A stretch of 64,000 nt of DNA from Candidatus Brevifilum fermentans (GTDB lineage: Bacteria; Chloroflexota; Anaerolineae; Anaerolineales; Villigracilaceae): the NCBI GenBank assembly GCA_945877125.1, contig CAMCQT010000003.1:23013-87012 (forward strand), read 5' to 3'. A program made the position numbers and the translations under genes. The notes beneath the pieces are model-generated. The model ran no database searches, was not told where the DNA came from, and saw only the letters and a program-made list of their open reading frames with translations. Shown piece after piece: positions 7,390 to 15,774 of the stretch; position 1 is the stretch's first letter, and each line of letters begins with the position of its first letter.

Positions 7390-8817
7390 ATGCCAGAAAA
7401 TAAAACGCTCGTTATGAAATTCGGAGGAACATCTGTCGGGTCGGCGGATGCGCTTTTGAAGGCGACTCAGATCGTGAAGGATGCGCGCGCGGAATATCCG
7501 CGGGTGGTGGTCATCACTTCTGCGATGTCTGGAGTCACCAATTTATTATTGGATGCCGCCGCGCAGGCTTCGCAAGGGAAAGTTGATTCGCTTCCAGCGA
7601 CAGAATCCACGCTGAGGGAAAAACACTTCGCCGCCGCGGATGCGCTGATCCAAGATGAGACCTTGCGCGAAACGACCAAGCAGGAAATCAACACGTTGAT
7701 CCTCTCGCTCGTGGATTTATGCAAAGCGATTGCGATTCTCGGCGAAGCCAGCCCGCGAACAATGGATGCGGTGGCTTCCATCGGCGAGCGGATGTGTGTC
7801 CGCTTGTTGGGAGCGGTGCTTGAAAGCGGCGGGGTCAGCGCAAAAGCAATTGAGTCAACTGAATTCGTCATCACCAACGCACACTTCCAACACGCGCATC
7901 CTGATTTCAAAGTGACAACCGAAAAGACGCGCGCCGTGCTCAACCCGCTGATGGATGCGGGCATTGTGCCGGTCACAACGGGCTTCATCGGCGCCACGCC
8001 CGAAGGCGCCATCACCACCCTCGGACGCGGTGGCAGCGACTACTCCGCCGCCATCATCGGCTCGGTTCTGCCTGCGGATGATGTCTGGATCTGGACAGAT
8101 GTGGACGGCGTGATGACCACCGATCCGCGTATTGTGAAGGAGGCAAGAACATTGCCCGAAATCACGTACAGCGAAATCGCGGAACTGGCTTACTACGGCG
8201 CGAAGGTTATTCACCCCAAAACCATCCGCCCCGTGGTGGATGCGGGCATCGGACTTCGCATCTGCAACACGTTCAACCCATCGCACCCAGGCACGCGCCT
8301 GATCGCAAACGTGCCATCGGATTTACATCCGCGCAATGGACAGGTTGTCAAAGCCGTGACCGCCATCCGCAACCAACGGCTGGTGACCATCGAAGGGCGT
8401 GGTATGCTGGGCGTGCCCGGCGTGGCGGCGCGCGCGTTCGGCGCAGTGGCATCCACAAAAACCAGTGTGCCATTAATTACACAGGCATCCTCCGAGCAAT
8501 CCATTTGTTTTGCTGTGCCGTCTGAAGCTGCCGAATCTGTGATCAATGCTTTGCAGGCTGTCTTTGCCAGCGAGATCGAAGACGAAGACATCGACCGCGT
8601 CTGGATGACCGAAGATGTTTCGATCATCACCGTCGTGGGCGTTGGAATGCGTCACACACCCGGCGTGGCGGGACAGGTATTTTCACATCTCGGCGATAGC
8701 AAAGCCAATGTTTTAGCCATCGCGCAAGGCTCATCCGAAGTATCCATCAGCATGGTCGTCGTCGCCGCAGACACAGAATTGGCGGTGAATGCGTTGCATG
8801 AAATGATCGTGAAATAA
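7390..8817 (+). CDS. lysC: Aspartate kinase
   Basis: This enzyme phosphorylates aspartate, the committed step toward threonine, methionine and diaminopimelate/lysine. The 475-residue protein has N-terminal KFGGTSVG (residues 10-17), the catalytic GRGGSD motif near residue 215, and two C-terminal ACT domains (from about residue 320) that usually bind an end-product amino acid. Length and layout match the monofunctional long-chain type; no homoserine dehydrogenase domain is fused. The Thr/Met leader peptide and attenuator directly upstream suggest control by charging of tRNA-Thr and perhaps tRNA-Met. A good AAGGAGAAG precedes the ATG. It could equally be named thrA-type aspartokinase. Confidence 0.93.
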   Translation: MPENKTLVMKFGGTSVGSADALLKATQIVKDARAEYPRVVVITSAMSGVTNLLLDAAAQASQGKVDSLPATESTLREKHFAAADALIQDETLRETTKQEINTLILSLVDLCKAIAILGEASPRTMDAVASIGERMCVRLLGAVLESGGVSAKAIESTEFVITNAHFQHAHPDFKVTTEKTRAVLNPLMDAGIVPVTTGFIGATPEGAITTLGRGGSDYSAAIIGSVLPADDVWIWTDVDGVMTTDPRIVKEARTLPEITYSEIAELAYYGAKVIHPKTIRPVVDAGIGLRICNTFNPSHPGTRLIANVPSDLHPRNGQVVKAVTAIRNQRLVTIEGRGMLGVPGVAARAFGAVASTKTSVPLITQASSEQSICFAVPSEAAESVINALQAVFASEIEDEDIDRVWMTEDVSIITVVGVGMRHTPGVAGQVFSHLGDSKANVLAIAQGSSEVSISMVVVAADTELAVNALHEMIVK

Positions 8818-8819
8818 TT

Positions 8820-8850
8820 TGTAGGGGCGAAGCAATGCTTCGCCCCTACA
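8820..8850. repeat. GTAGGGGCG palindrome
   Basis: A perfect inverted repeat (TGTAGGGGCGAAGCA, one base, and its complement) between the aspartokinase and asd genes. Sister elements lie at 12648-12676, 61893-61915 and 62866-62897. Confidence 0.8.
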
Positions 8851-8885
8851 ACCAACAAAAATTTATAATTTAAGGAAAAATCATT

Positions 8886-9935
8886 ATGAATCAAATCCCC
8901 GTAGCTGTACTCGGCGCGACAGGTTCTGTCGGTCAGCGTTTTATCTCTTTGCTCGATAATCATCCGTGGTTCAAGGTCGTTGCACTTGCCGCATCAGACC
9001 GTTCGGTTGGACAAAAATATTCAGACGCCGCCCGCTGGGTTCTCAACGAGCCCATGCCAGATTATGCACGCGACATGATCGTTGTGCCCGCCACCACCGA
9101 TGCCGTGCAGGCAAAGATCGTTTTCTCGGCATTGCACAATGACATCGCAAAAGATGTCGAGCCGCAATTTGCCCGCGCGGGCTCGGCGGTTTGTTCCAAC
9201 GCCTCGTCCTATCGCAAAGCGGAGGATGTGCCGCTGCTGCTGCCAGAGGTCAACGCCGAGCATATTCATCTCGTCAAAATTCAACGCGAGCAGCGCGGTT
9301 GGAGCGGATGCATTCTCACGAATCCAAATTGCACCAGTACGGGTCTCACGGTTGCGCTCAAGGCGCTGGATGATGCCTTCGGTGTGAAAAAAGTTTTTGC
9401 GGTTTCGTTGCAGGCGCTTTCGGGCGCGGGCTACCCTGGCGTCTCTTCGCTCGACATCATTGATAACGTGATTCCAAACATCGGCGGCGAAGAAGAAAAA
9501 GTGGAATGGGAACCGCGCAAGATGCTTGGCAAACTGGTTGATTCAAAAGTTCAACTGGCAGATATAATTTTCAGCGCGCACACAAATCGCGTGGCAGTGA
9601 TCGATGGACACACGGTATGCGTCAGCGTGGAATTAGCGCAGCCTGCCGACCCTGAAGCTGCTGAAGCGATTCTACGGGCATACACCGCCCCTGAATCAGC
9701 GAGAGAACTGCCCTCGAGTCCGCGACCCGCTATCAGCGTCAGAAGCGAAGCGGACCGTCCTCAGCCGAGACTTGATCGATTCACAGGCAAAGGCATGACC
9801 ACCGTCGTCGGACGCGTGAGGCGCGATCCGATCCTAGACCTGAAATTTGTTGTGCTATCTCACAACACAATTCGCGGCGCGGCTGGCGGTTCAATTTATA
9901 ACGCTGAGTTGTTGGTGAACGAGGGTTTGTTGTAG
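8886..9935 (+). CDS. asd: Aspartate-semialdehyde dehydrogenase
   Basis: This enzyme reduces aspartyl phosphate to aspartate semialdehyde with NADPH, directly after aspartokinase. The 349-residue protein has the nucleotide-binding GATGSVG at residues 10-16 and the catalytic Cys149 in NPNCTS, with a later HTNRV motif. The sequence type is the archaeal/fungal-like branch of Asd rather than the E. coli branch. It is separated from the kinase gene by a palindrome only, so both should be under the Thr/Met attenuator. Confidence 0.93.
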   Translation: MNQIPVAVLGATGSVGQRFISLLDNHPWFKVVALAASDRSVGQKYSDAARWVLNEPMPDYARDMIVVPATTDAVQAKIVFSALHNDIAKDVEPQFARAGSAVCSNASSYRKAEDVPLLLPEVNAEHIHLVKIQREQRGWSGCILTNPNCTSTGLTVALKALDDAFGVKKVFAVSLQALSGAGYPGVSSLDIIDNVIPNIGGEEEKVEWEPRKMLGKLVDSKVQLADIIFSAHTNRVAVIDGHTVCVSVELAQPADPEAAEAILRAYTAPESARELPSSPRPAISVRSEADRPQPRLDRFTGKGMTTVVGRVRRDPILDLKFVVLSHNTIRGAAGGSIYNAELLVNEGLL

Positions 9936-9940
9936 CTAAT

Positions 9941-9959
9941 GTCACGTTGCAAACGTGAC
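9941..9959. repeat. GTCACGTT palindrome after asd
   Basis: GTCACGTT, three bases, AACGTGAC: a small perfect hairpin without a T run. It may be a small repeat element rather than a terminator. Confidence 0.5.
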
Positions 9960-9996
9960 CTACCGAAACCAATTCAGACCAAAGTTGTCCAGACCC

Positions 9997-10026
9997 TTGA
10001 CACATCATAAGGCGCTATGATATAAA
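9997..10026 (+). promoter_or_regulatory. Promoter of the metY-metA riboswitch operon
   Basis: A consensus TTGACA (9997-10002), an 18-nt spacer and TATAAA (10021-10026) lie about 20 nt before the riboswitch. Confidence 0.8.
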
Positions 10027-10045
10027 CCGCGAAATTAAATATTCG

Positions 10046-10172
10046 CTCTTATCCAGAGAGGCTGAGGGACCGACCCTTTGAAGCCTCGGCAACCAAACCA
10101 TTACATGAGTTCAGGTGCCAAATTCGACAAATAGGAATGGCGTTCGTGTCATTCATATCTGGAAGATGAGAG
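10046..10172 (+). promoter_or_regulatory. SAM-I (S-box) riboswitch aptamer
   Basis: The closing helix pairs CTCTTATC (10046-10053) with GATGAGAG (10165-10172). Inside are the hallmark S-box blocks AGAGAGGCTGAGGGA, GAAGCCTCGGCAACC and CAGGTGCCAAATTC. These bind S-adenosylmethionine and switch off downstream methionine genes. It sits upstream of metY and metA. Confidence 0.95.
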
Positions 10173-10186
10173 GACGGTATAGACGT

Positions 10187-10223
10187 ATACCTCTTCTTGT
10201 ACTTTCAGAAGAGGTATTTTTTT
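10187..10223 (+). terminator. Riboswitch-controlled terminator
   Basis: ATACCTCTTC (10187-10196) pairs with GAAGAGGTAT (10208-10217), followed by six T. Its 5' arm can alternatively pair with the GAAGATGAGAGG strand of the aptamer closing helix, giving the antiterminator when SAM is absent. Confidence 0.92.
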
Positions 10224-10228
10224 ACCCT

Positions 10229-10295
10229 CACCCTACCCCTCTCCCGAAGGAGAGGGAACTCCCTTCCCCCTTCGGGGGAAGGGCTGGGGATGAGG
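10229..10295. repeat. Double CTCACCC / GGAGAGGG hairpin repeat
   Basis: ACCCCTCTCC-GAAGGAGAGGG and CCCTTCCCCCTTCGGGGGAAGGG follow each other, with GGGGATGAGGG closing the opening CTCACCCT. It lies in the 5' leader between the riboswitch terminator and metY. Confidence 0.7.
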
Positions 10296-10351
10296 GAAAA
10301 CATATCTCTTCTGAAGGGCGGGTAAACATTATTCAAGAGGAGTTACATCAA

Positions 10352-11644
10352 ATGTCCACAATCAAAGATCGCAAGTTAGGTTTCGCCACCCGTGAGTTAC
10401 ATGCGGGCTATTCCCCCGACCCCACCACAGGCAGCCGCGCGGTGCCGTTGTATCAAACAACGAGCTATCAATTCAAAAGCACAGAACACGCAGCCAATTT
10501 ATTCGCGCTCAAAGAGCTTGGAAATATTTACACACGCTTGATGAACCCCACCACCGATGTGCTTGAACAGCGCATTGCTTCACTCGAAGGCGGCGTTGCC
10601 GCGCTGGCAGCGAGTTCAGGTCACGCCGCGCAGGCACAGGCAATTTTCACCTTGTGCAGCGCAGGCGACCATATTGTTTCGTCAAGCCGTTTGTATGGCG
10701 GCACATACAACCAGTTCGCCTACTCATTGCCAAAATTGGGTATCGAAGTTACCTTCGTTGACCCCAGCGACCCGAAGAATTTTGAAGCGGCGATTCGTCC
10801 TAACACCAAGATCATCTACGGCGAATCTCTCGGCAACCCCGATATTTCCATCTTCCCGTTCGAGGAAGTTTCCGAGATTGCAAACAAGCACAAAATAATT
10901 TTGTTCATCGACAACACGTTTGCCACGCCGTATCTCTTCCGCCCGTTTGAATGGGGCGCGCACGTCATCACCCACTCGACCACCAAGTTCATCACAGGCA
11001 ACGGAACTTCCATCGGCGGCATCATCGTGGATGGCGGAAATTACGACTGGAGCAACGGCAAGTTCGAAAACTTCAACACGCCCGATCCTTCGTATCACGG
11101 ATTGGTCTACTCCTCCATCGCCGCCGCGGGACTTCCCCCGTTTGCGATCAAGGCGCGTGTGCAGGTCTTGCGTGACTTCGGCGCGTGCCAATCCCCGTTC
11201 AACTCATGGCAGACTTTGCTTGGACTTGAAACCCTCAACTTGCGCATGGATCGTCACGTACAGAACGCGCAAACGGTTGCCGAATATCTTGAGAGCCATC
11301 CCAAAGTTAGCTGGGTCAAGTATCCTGGGCTCAAGAGCCACCCCGATTACGCGCGCGCACAAAAGTATTTACCAAAAGGCGCAGGCGCGATCCTCGGTTT
11401 TGGAATCAAAGGCGGCGCAGAAGCTGGCAGGAAATTCATCGAAAGCCTGCAACTCTTTAGTCACCTTGCCAACGTGGGCGATGCGCGCAGTCTCGCCATT
11501 CACCCCGCCACCACCACCCACAGCCAACTGACGGAGGAGCAACAAATCTCCGCTGGCGTCAGCCCCGATTTCATCCGCTTGAGCATTGGTCTCGAAGACT
11601 TCGAAGACATCAAGTGGGATTTGGATCAAGCCTTAAATTCTTAA
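10352..11644 (+). CDS. metY: O-acetylhomoserine sulfhydrylase
   Basis: A 430-residue PLP enzyme of the Cys/Met metabolism family that makes homocysteine from O-acetylhomoserine and sulfide. The PLP lysine lies in STTKFITG (Lys212), and the family's SGHAAQ and FIDNTFATP segments are present. I start at the ATG at 10352, preceded by AAGAGGAG, because upstream codons of the open frame run back through the riboswitch, terminator and repeat. SAM riboswitch control and the following metA gene agree with direct sulfhydrylation in methionine synthesis. Confidence 0.94.
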   Translation: MSTIKDRKLGFATRELHAGYSPDPTTGSRAVPLYQTTSYQFKSTEHAANLFALKELGNIYTRLMNPTTDVLEQRIASLEGGVAALAASSGHAAQAQAIFTLCSAGDHIVSSSRLYGGTYNQFAYSLPKLGIEVTFVDPSDPKNFEAAIRPNTKIIYGESLGNPDISIFPFEEVSEIANKHKIILFIDNTFATPYLFRPFEWGAHVITHSTTKFITGNGTSIGGIIVDGGNYDWSNGKFENFNTPDPSYHGLVYSSIAAAGLPPFAIKARVQVLRDFGACQSPFNSWQTLLGLETLNLRMDRHVQNAQTVAEYLESHPKVSWVKYPGLKSHPDYARAQKYLPKGAGAILGFGIKGGAEAGRKFIESLQLFSHLANVGDARSLAIHPATTTHSQLTEEQQISAGVSPDFIRLSIGLEDFEDIKWDLDQALNS

Positions 11645-11645
11645 G

Positions 11646-11713
11646 GATAAATGATGAAGGATGAAGGATGAATAAAACCATCTTTCATCCTTCATCCTTC
11701 CGCCTTCATCATT
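11646..11713. repeat. GGATGAA short tandem repeat palindrome
   Basis: Tandem GATGAAG/GGATGAA words are followed by TCATCCTTCATCCTT on the other arm. It fills the metY-metA gap. The same type is found at 15752-15774, 34787-34926 and 42732-42760. Confidence 0.75.
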
Positions 11714-11720
11714 TCCTCCC

Positions 11721-12641
11721 ATGCCTGTAAAAATTCCCTCCACTCTTCCTGCCCGAACCATCCTTGAAAACGAAAACATTTTCGTCATGGATGAAGACCG
11801 CGCTGCCCATCAGGACATCCGTCCGCTGCGTGTGGCGATCCTTAATCTCATGCCGACCAAGATCGCAACCGAAACGCAAATTTTGCGGCTGCTTTCCAAC
11901 TCCGCGCTGCAAGTGGAGATCACCCTGCTGCACACCGCCACGCATGAAGCCAAAAACACCGACGCCGACCATTTGCTGAATCACTACGTCACCTTTGATG
12001 AGATCAAAAATGAAAAATTCGACGGTCTCATTATCACGGGCGCGCCTGTCGAGCAGATGCTGTTTGAAGAAGTGGATTACTGGAATGAACTGACCCAGAT
12101 CATGGATTGGGCTGAGACGAATGTTGAGTCAACGTTTAATATTTGCTGGGGCGCGCAGGCTGGACTTTATCACCGCTACGGCATCCCAAAGTATGACCTG
12201 CCCCATAAAATGTTCGGCGTCTTCGAGCATCACGTCCTCTCTCGCACCGAAAGCCTGATGCGCGGCTTCGACGACTTTTTCTTCGCCCCACATTCCCGCC
12301 ACACCGAGATTCGCCGCGAAGACATCGAAAAGGTTCCCGAACTGCAAATCCTCGCCGAATCTGATGAAGCGGGCGTTTACATCGTCAGCTCAAAAGATGG
12401 GCGTCATCTCTTCATCACAGGTCACTCGGAATACGATCCGCTGACGCTCAAAGGTGAATACGACCGCGATGTGAACAAGGGACTGCCGATCCAAATCCCC
12501 AACAATTATTATCCGAAGAATGACCCCGCGCAAAATCCAACCGTCCGCTGGCGTGGACATGCGAATCTGTTGTACGCAAACTGGTTGAATTATTACGTTT
12601 ATCAGGTCACGCCGTACGACCCGAATGAAATTCCAAAATAG
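11721..12641 (+). CDS. metA: Homoserine O-acetyltransferase (MetA type)
   Basis: The 306-residue protein is a MetA-family homoserine acyltransferase. The nucleophile is Cys142 (ICWGAQ) and the catalytic His235 and Glu237 lie in GHSEYD, at the same numbers as in characterised members. Residue 111 is Glu (GAPVE), which in the Bacillus cereus enzyme favours acetyl-CoA, whereas Gly in the E. coli enzyme favours succinyl-CoA. I therefore predict O-acetylhomoserine as product, matching MetY upstream. It should be co-transcribed with metY under the SAM riboswitch. Confidence 0.93.
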   Translation: MPVKIPSTLPARTILENENIFVMDEDRAAHQDIRPLRVAILNLMPTKIATETQILRLLSNSALQVEITLLHTATHEAKNTDADHLLNHYVTFDEIKNEKFDGLIITGAPVEQMLFEEVDYWNELTQIMDWAETNVESTFNICWGAQAGLYHRYGIPKYDLPHKMFGVFEHHVLSRTESLMRGFDDFFFAPHSRHTEIRREDIEKVPELQILAESDEAGVYIVSSKDGRHLFITGHSEYDPLTLKGEYDRDVNKGLPIQIPNNYYPKNDPAQNPTVRWRGHANLLYANWLNYYVYQVTPYDPNEIPK

Positions 12642-12647
12642 GGCACG

Positions 12648-12676
12648 GTAGGGGCGCAGCAATGCTGCGCCCCTAC
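12648..12676. repeat. GTAGGGGCGCAGC palindrome
   Basis: A perfect inverted repeat (GTAGGGGCGCAGCA, then the complement) between the convergent metA and lysK genes; it covers the last codon and stop of lysK. Confidence 0.8.
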
Positions 12677-13740
12677 GCGGTTAATTTTTCCAACGCCGCG
12701 CTCAACACATCCACCGCTTTTTGATAATCATCCAAATTGATATGCTCATTCGGCGTGTGATCCAAAGCTGAATCTCCTGGGCCATACACCACAGCGGGAC
12801 ATTTCCAAACAGGCGCGACGATGTTCAAATCTGCAGTTCCCGTTTTGTAGACGAAGCGCGGCTCGCCGCCCTGTGAGCGGATTCCGCTCAAGAAGGCTCT
12901 CACTAGCGGAGTGTTTTTCTCGCATCCACAGGCGGCGATGGCGAAGCCGACAGGCTCGACCTCAAAGTGACAGTCACCTCGAAGGTGACTGTCACTTATT
13001 ATTTTGTACCAATCTTCTGGCGAAACATCCACAGGCAAGCGGACTCCAACCTTCAGTCGCGCCCACTGCTCAAAATCATTTGAGTCCGAATCCATGCCGC
13101 GCAAGGTAAGCAATAATTTATCAAACACCTTGGGCTTGTCGGCATTGAACAAATCCACATACGCTTTTATTTTCAGCCAAGCTTCAACCGCTGACTCTGC
13201 CGCAGTCACTTCTCCGCTCGCCGTGTGAGCCTGTCCGCGTTTGACGGTGACATTTGCCCACGCGCTGCCCTTGTAGCCGAGCGCCATCCGATCCCATTGA
13301 TTCGGCTCGCCAATAATCGCAAAATCAGGCTTGTATTGATTCGCGACAAACCTTGCGCCTTCGGAATCACGTTCCTCTTCCACAGCGCCGATGACCACAA
13401 ATTGCCAGCCATCCTTCGCGCCGACCTTCGCCACCGCATCCACAAAACTCGCCAGCGGACCTTTTGCATCCACCGATCCGCGACCATGTAGTAGAGACGC
13501 ATCATGATGCGTCTCTACACGGACGGGAATTTCCCCAGGCACCGTGTCAATATGACCCAACAAAACCACCTGCCTCGCCCCCTTGCCCATCACACCGACA
13601 GCGTTGCCAGCCTCATCAATGAAAGCGTCATCATAGCCCAATGACTTCATCCGCGCCACCAACCATTCCACCGCCCCGCGCTCCTGTCCCGACGGACTGT
13701 ACTGCGAAACCAAACCAACTAACGTCTCAAAATCACTCAT
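12673..13740 (-). CDS. lysK: LysW-carrier amino acid hydrolase (LysK/ArgE-like, M20)
   Basis: An M20-family metallopeptidase of 355 residues. In LysW pathways it releases lysine or ornithine from the carrier protein. Metal ligands appear in GHIDTVPG near residues 62-69 and GRGSVDAKGP near 87-96, with EEERDSEGA near 123. Two perfect palindromes lie inside the gene, at 12965-12997 (in frame, 11 codons) and 13491-13518, both in surface-loop positions just beside conserved motifs. It is the last gene of the argG-argH-lysWXYZJK cluster. Given the Arg attenuator at the head of the cluster, ornithine is the favoured product. Confidence 0.88.
   Translation of the reverse strand: MSDFETLVGLVSQYSPSGQERGAVEWLVARMKSLGYDDAFIDEAGNAVGVMGKGARQVVLLGHIDTVPGEIPVRVETHHDASLLHGRGSVDAKGPLASFVDAVAKVGAKDGWQFVVIGAVEEERDSEGARFVANQYKPDFAIIGEPNQWDRMALGYKGSAWANVTVKRGQAHTASGEVTAAESAVEAWLKIKAYVDLFNADKPKVFDKLLLTLRGMDSDSNDFEQWARLKVGVRLPVDVSPEDWYKIISDSHLRGDCHFEVEPVGFAIAACGCEKNTPLVRAFLSGIRSQGGEPRFVYKTGTADLNIVAPVWKCPAVVYGPGDSALDHTPNEHINLDDYQKAVDVLSAALEKLTA
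12965..12997. repeat. Perfect palindrome inside lysK (1)
   Basis: A 15-bp stem (AAGTGACAGTCACCT and its complement) with a 3-nt loop. It is 33 bp, 11 codons, in frame. It encodes residues around SDSHLRGDCHF. Confidence 0.85.
13491..13518. repeat. Perfect palindrome inside lysK (2)
   Basis: A 28-bp perfect palindrome built on GTAGAGACGCATCA. It encodes the ETHHDASLL stretch just before the conserved GRGSVDAKGP motif. Confidence 0.85.
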
Positions 13741-13763
13741 CCGTTTTTGTCCGTTTCAATCCG

Positions 13764-14942
13764 TTATTCCGTGACAGAGTCCGTTGATAGCACTTCGGAC
13801 AGCACACCAACCAAATGATCGATCTGCTCGTACGTAATCACCAACGGAGGCAACAAACGAATCACGGTCAATCCCGCATTCAAGGCAATGATCTTTTTCT
13901 CTTGCAGAGCCTTGATGTACGGCGTGACCTTTTGCTTCATCTCGATGCCGACCATCAAGCCAATTCCACGGACTTCGCGGATATTCGGCGATTGAATCTT
14001 CCTCAGTTTCTCCATCAAATACGCACCCTTCGCCGCCGCTTGCCCAGGCAAATCTTCGCCGAGGATTACATCCAGCGCCGCATTGGCCGCCGCACACGAA
14101 AGCGGATTCCCGCCAAAGGTCGAGCCATGCACGCCCGGCACAAGGTTCTTGATGTTCGCGCCGATCAGCACCGCGCCCATCGGCACGCCGCCCGCAAGTG
14201 ACTTGGCGCAAGTTAATAAATCAGGCGTCACACCAAAATGTTGTATCGCAAACATCTTGCCCGTACGCCCAAATCCCGTTTGGATTTCGTCAATGATGAG
14301 CAGTGCGCCGCGCTCATCGCAGATCCGCCTCGCAGCTTGGATGTATTCAGCGGACGCGGGATACAAACCACCTTCGCCCTGCACAACTTCCAAAATCACA
14401 GCGGCGGTTTCTTCGTTCACTGCCTTGTCCAACGCTTCGATATTGTTGTACGAAACATGCGAAACGCCAGGCAGCAGCGGCTCGAAGCCTTCGCGGTATT
14501 TCTTGTTATATGTCGCAGAAAGCGAGCCATAGGTTCGTCCGTGAAAAGCGCGCATCGCCGCGATGAAATTCTTTCGTCCCGTTGAAATGCGCGAGAATTT
14601 GAACGCCGCCTCAACCGCCTCAGTGCCTGAGTTGCAGAAGAAGACTCTATCCAAGCCCGGAACCAACGCCGTAATTTTTTCCATCAACATGGCACGCTGG
14701 TCGTTGGGAAACGACTCAAACAAAGTAATCAGCGTGTTCGCCTGCTTGTAAAGCGCCTCGGCAATTTTCGGATGCGCATGACCGAGATTGGCAACGCCGT
14801 GTCCTGACGAGCAATCCAAATATTCCACGCCGTCAATATCAAACAACGACGCGCCCTGTCCGCGCACGATGGTCAGGGTCTGCTTGGCGTACACGCCAGA
14901 GGTGTGTTTATTTTCGGTATCTATAATTTGCTGCTTGTTCAT
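13764..14942 (-). CDS. lysJ: LysW-semialdehyde aminotransferase (LysJ/ArgD-like)
   Basis: A class III PLP aminotransferase of 392 residues related to ArgD/LysJ. It transaminates the carrier-bound semialdehyde made by LysY. Visible motifs are SGTEAVEAAFK (phosphate binding), LLIIDEIQTGFGRTG (Asp that contacts PLP) and CAKSLAGG with the PLP lysine. Its ATG overlaps the stop of lysZ by 4 nt (ATGA), a sign of translational coupling. No separate Shine-Dalgarno is obvious. Confidence 0.9.
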   Translation of the reverse strand: MNKQQIIDTENKHTSGVYAKQTLTIVRGQGASLFDIDGVEYLDCSSGHGVANLGHAHPKIAEALYKQANTLITLFESFPNDQRAMLMEKITALVPGLDRVFFCNSGTEAVEAAFKFSRISTGRKNFIAAMRAFHGRTYGSLSATYNKKYREGFEPLLPGVSHVSYNNIEALDKAVNEETAAVILEVVQGEGGLYPASAEYIQAARRICDERGALLIIDEIQTGFGRTGKMFAIQHFGVTPDLLTCAKSLAGGVPMGAVLIGANIKNLVPGVHGSTFGGNPLSCAAANAALDVILGEDLPGQAAAKGAYLMEKLRKIQSPNIREVRGIGLMVGIEMKQKVTPYIKALQEKKIIALNAGLTVIRLLPPLVITYEQIDHLVGVLSEVLSTDSVTE

Positions 14943-15757
14943 TGAATCACCGTTCCGTTTCCTGCCAAAGCACTTGAAATTGGATTTTGAATTCGTCCAT
15001 CGGCGATGATGACGCGACGTACGCCGCCTTTGAGCGCTTCTTCCGCGCCGAGGACTTTCTTCTTCATGCGACCCTGCGCCGCCTCGCTCGCCGCCGCAAG
15101 TTGACTCTGCGGCAGCTGCCGAATGAGCGTTGACTCGTCTGGGAAATTCTTCATCAGCCCAGGCACCGCCGTCAGCAACAGCAGAGTCTCCGCCTTGAGC
15201 GCGGATGCGACCATCGCCGCCGCGCGGTCTGCATCCACATTCAGCGCCTCCCCTTTTTCGCTGACCGCCACCGGCGCGATGACAGGCATGTAACCCGCAT
15301 TCAACAACATCAAAAGCAACTCGCTGTTAACCGTTTCAATCTTCCCAGTGTAATCATCGCGGATAATTTTGCGCTTACCGTTTTCAATGCTCTGCACAGA
15401 TTCCTTGCGGACGGCTTGCAACAACCTGCCATCAAGTCCGCACAAACCAAAGGCGTTGACACCCATCATTTGCAACTGCTCGGTCAGCAGTGAATTGACT
15501 TTGCCATTAACCGCCATCAAAAAGATTTCCAGCGTCTTGCGATCCGTATAGCGTGAAGTGTATCCCGAAGGCGAGGTAATCATCTTCGGAGGCGCGCCCA
15601 GCCCCTCGCCAAGCGCATTCGCTTCTGCCGATCCGCCATGCACAAAAACAAGGCGCTTGCCCTGCTTCAACAATTCCACGGCATCCTGACAAATCGCAGA
15701 AAAATCCACGCCTTCCGTGCCGCCAAGTTTTACGACTGTGATTTCATCCTTCATCAT
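14939..15757 (-). CDS. lysZ: LysW-aminoadipate/glutamate kinase (LysZ/ArgB-like)
   Basis: A 272-residue amino-acid kinase family protein that phosphorylates the carrier-bound side-chain carboxylate. It shows the N-terminal KLGG motif, VHGG near residue 40, LGLDG-like GLCGLDG and NVDADRAAA segments, and a C-terminal Lys-rich KKKV. The start lies inside a GGATGAA-type repeat: the first codons (Met-Met-Lys-Asp-Glu) are built from it, so the exact ATG (15757 or 15754) is uncertain. Confidence 0.9.
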   Translation of the reverse strand: MMKDEITVVKLGGTEGVDFSAICQDAVELLKQGKRLVFVHGGSAEANALGEGLGAPPKMITSPSGYTSRYTDRKTLEIFLMAVNGKVNSLLTEQLQMMGVNAFGLCGLDGRLLQAVRKESVQSIENGKRKIIRDDYTGKIETVNSELLLMLLNAGYMPVIAPVAVSEKGEALNVDADRAAAMVASALKAETLLLLTAVPGLMKNFPDESTLIRQLPQSQLAAASEAAQGRMKKKVLGAEEALKGGVRRVIIADGRIQNPISSALAGNGTVIQ

Positions 15758-15774
15758 TCATCCTTCATCCTTTA
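15752..15774. repeat. GGATGAA tandem repeat at the lysZ start
   Basis: Three GATGAA-type words on the minus strand (AAAGGATGAAGGATGAATG) span the lysY-lysZ gap and run into the first codons of lysZ. Only one arm is present. Confidence 0.6.

Noticed and set aside
10115..10351. N-terminal extension of 79 residues on MetY.
   Set aside because: These codons run through the SAM riboswitch, its terminator and a palindromic repeat; a good Shine-Dalgarno sits before the ATG at 10352.
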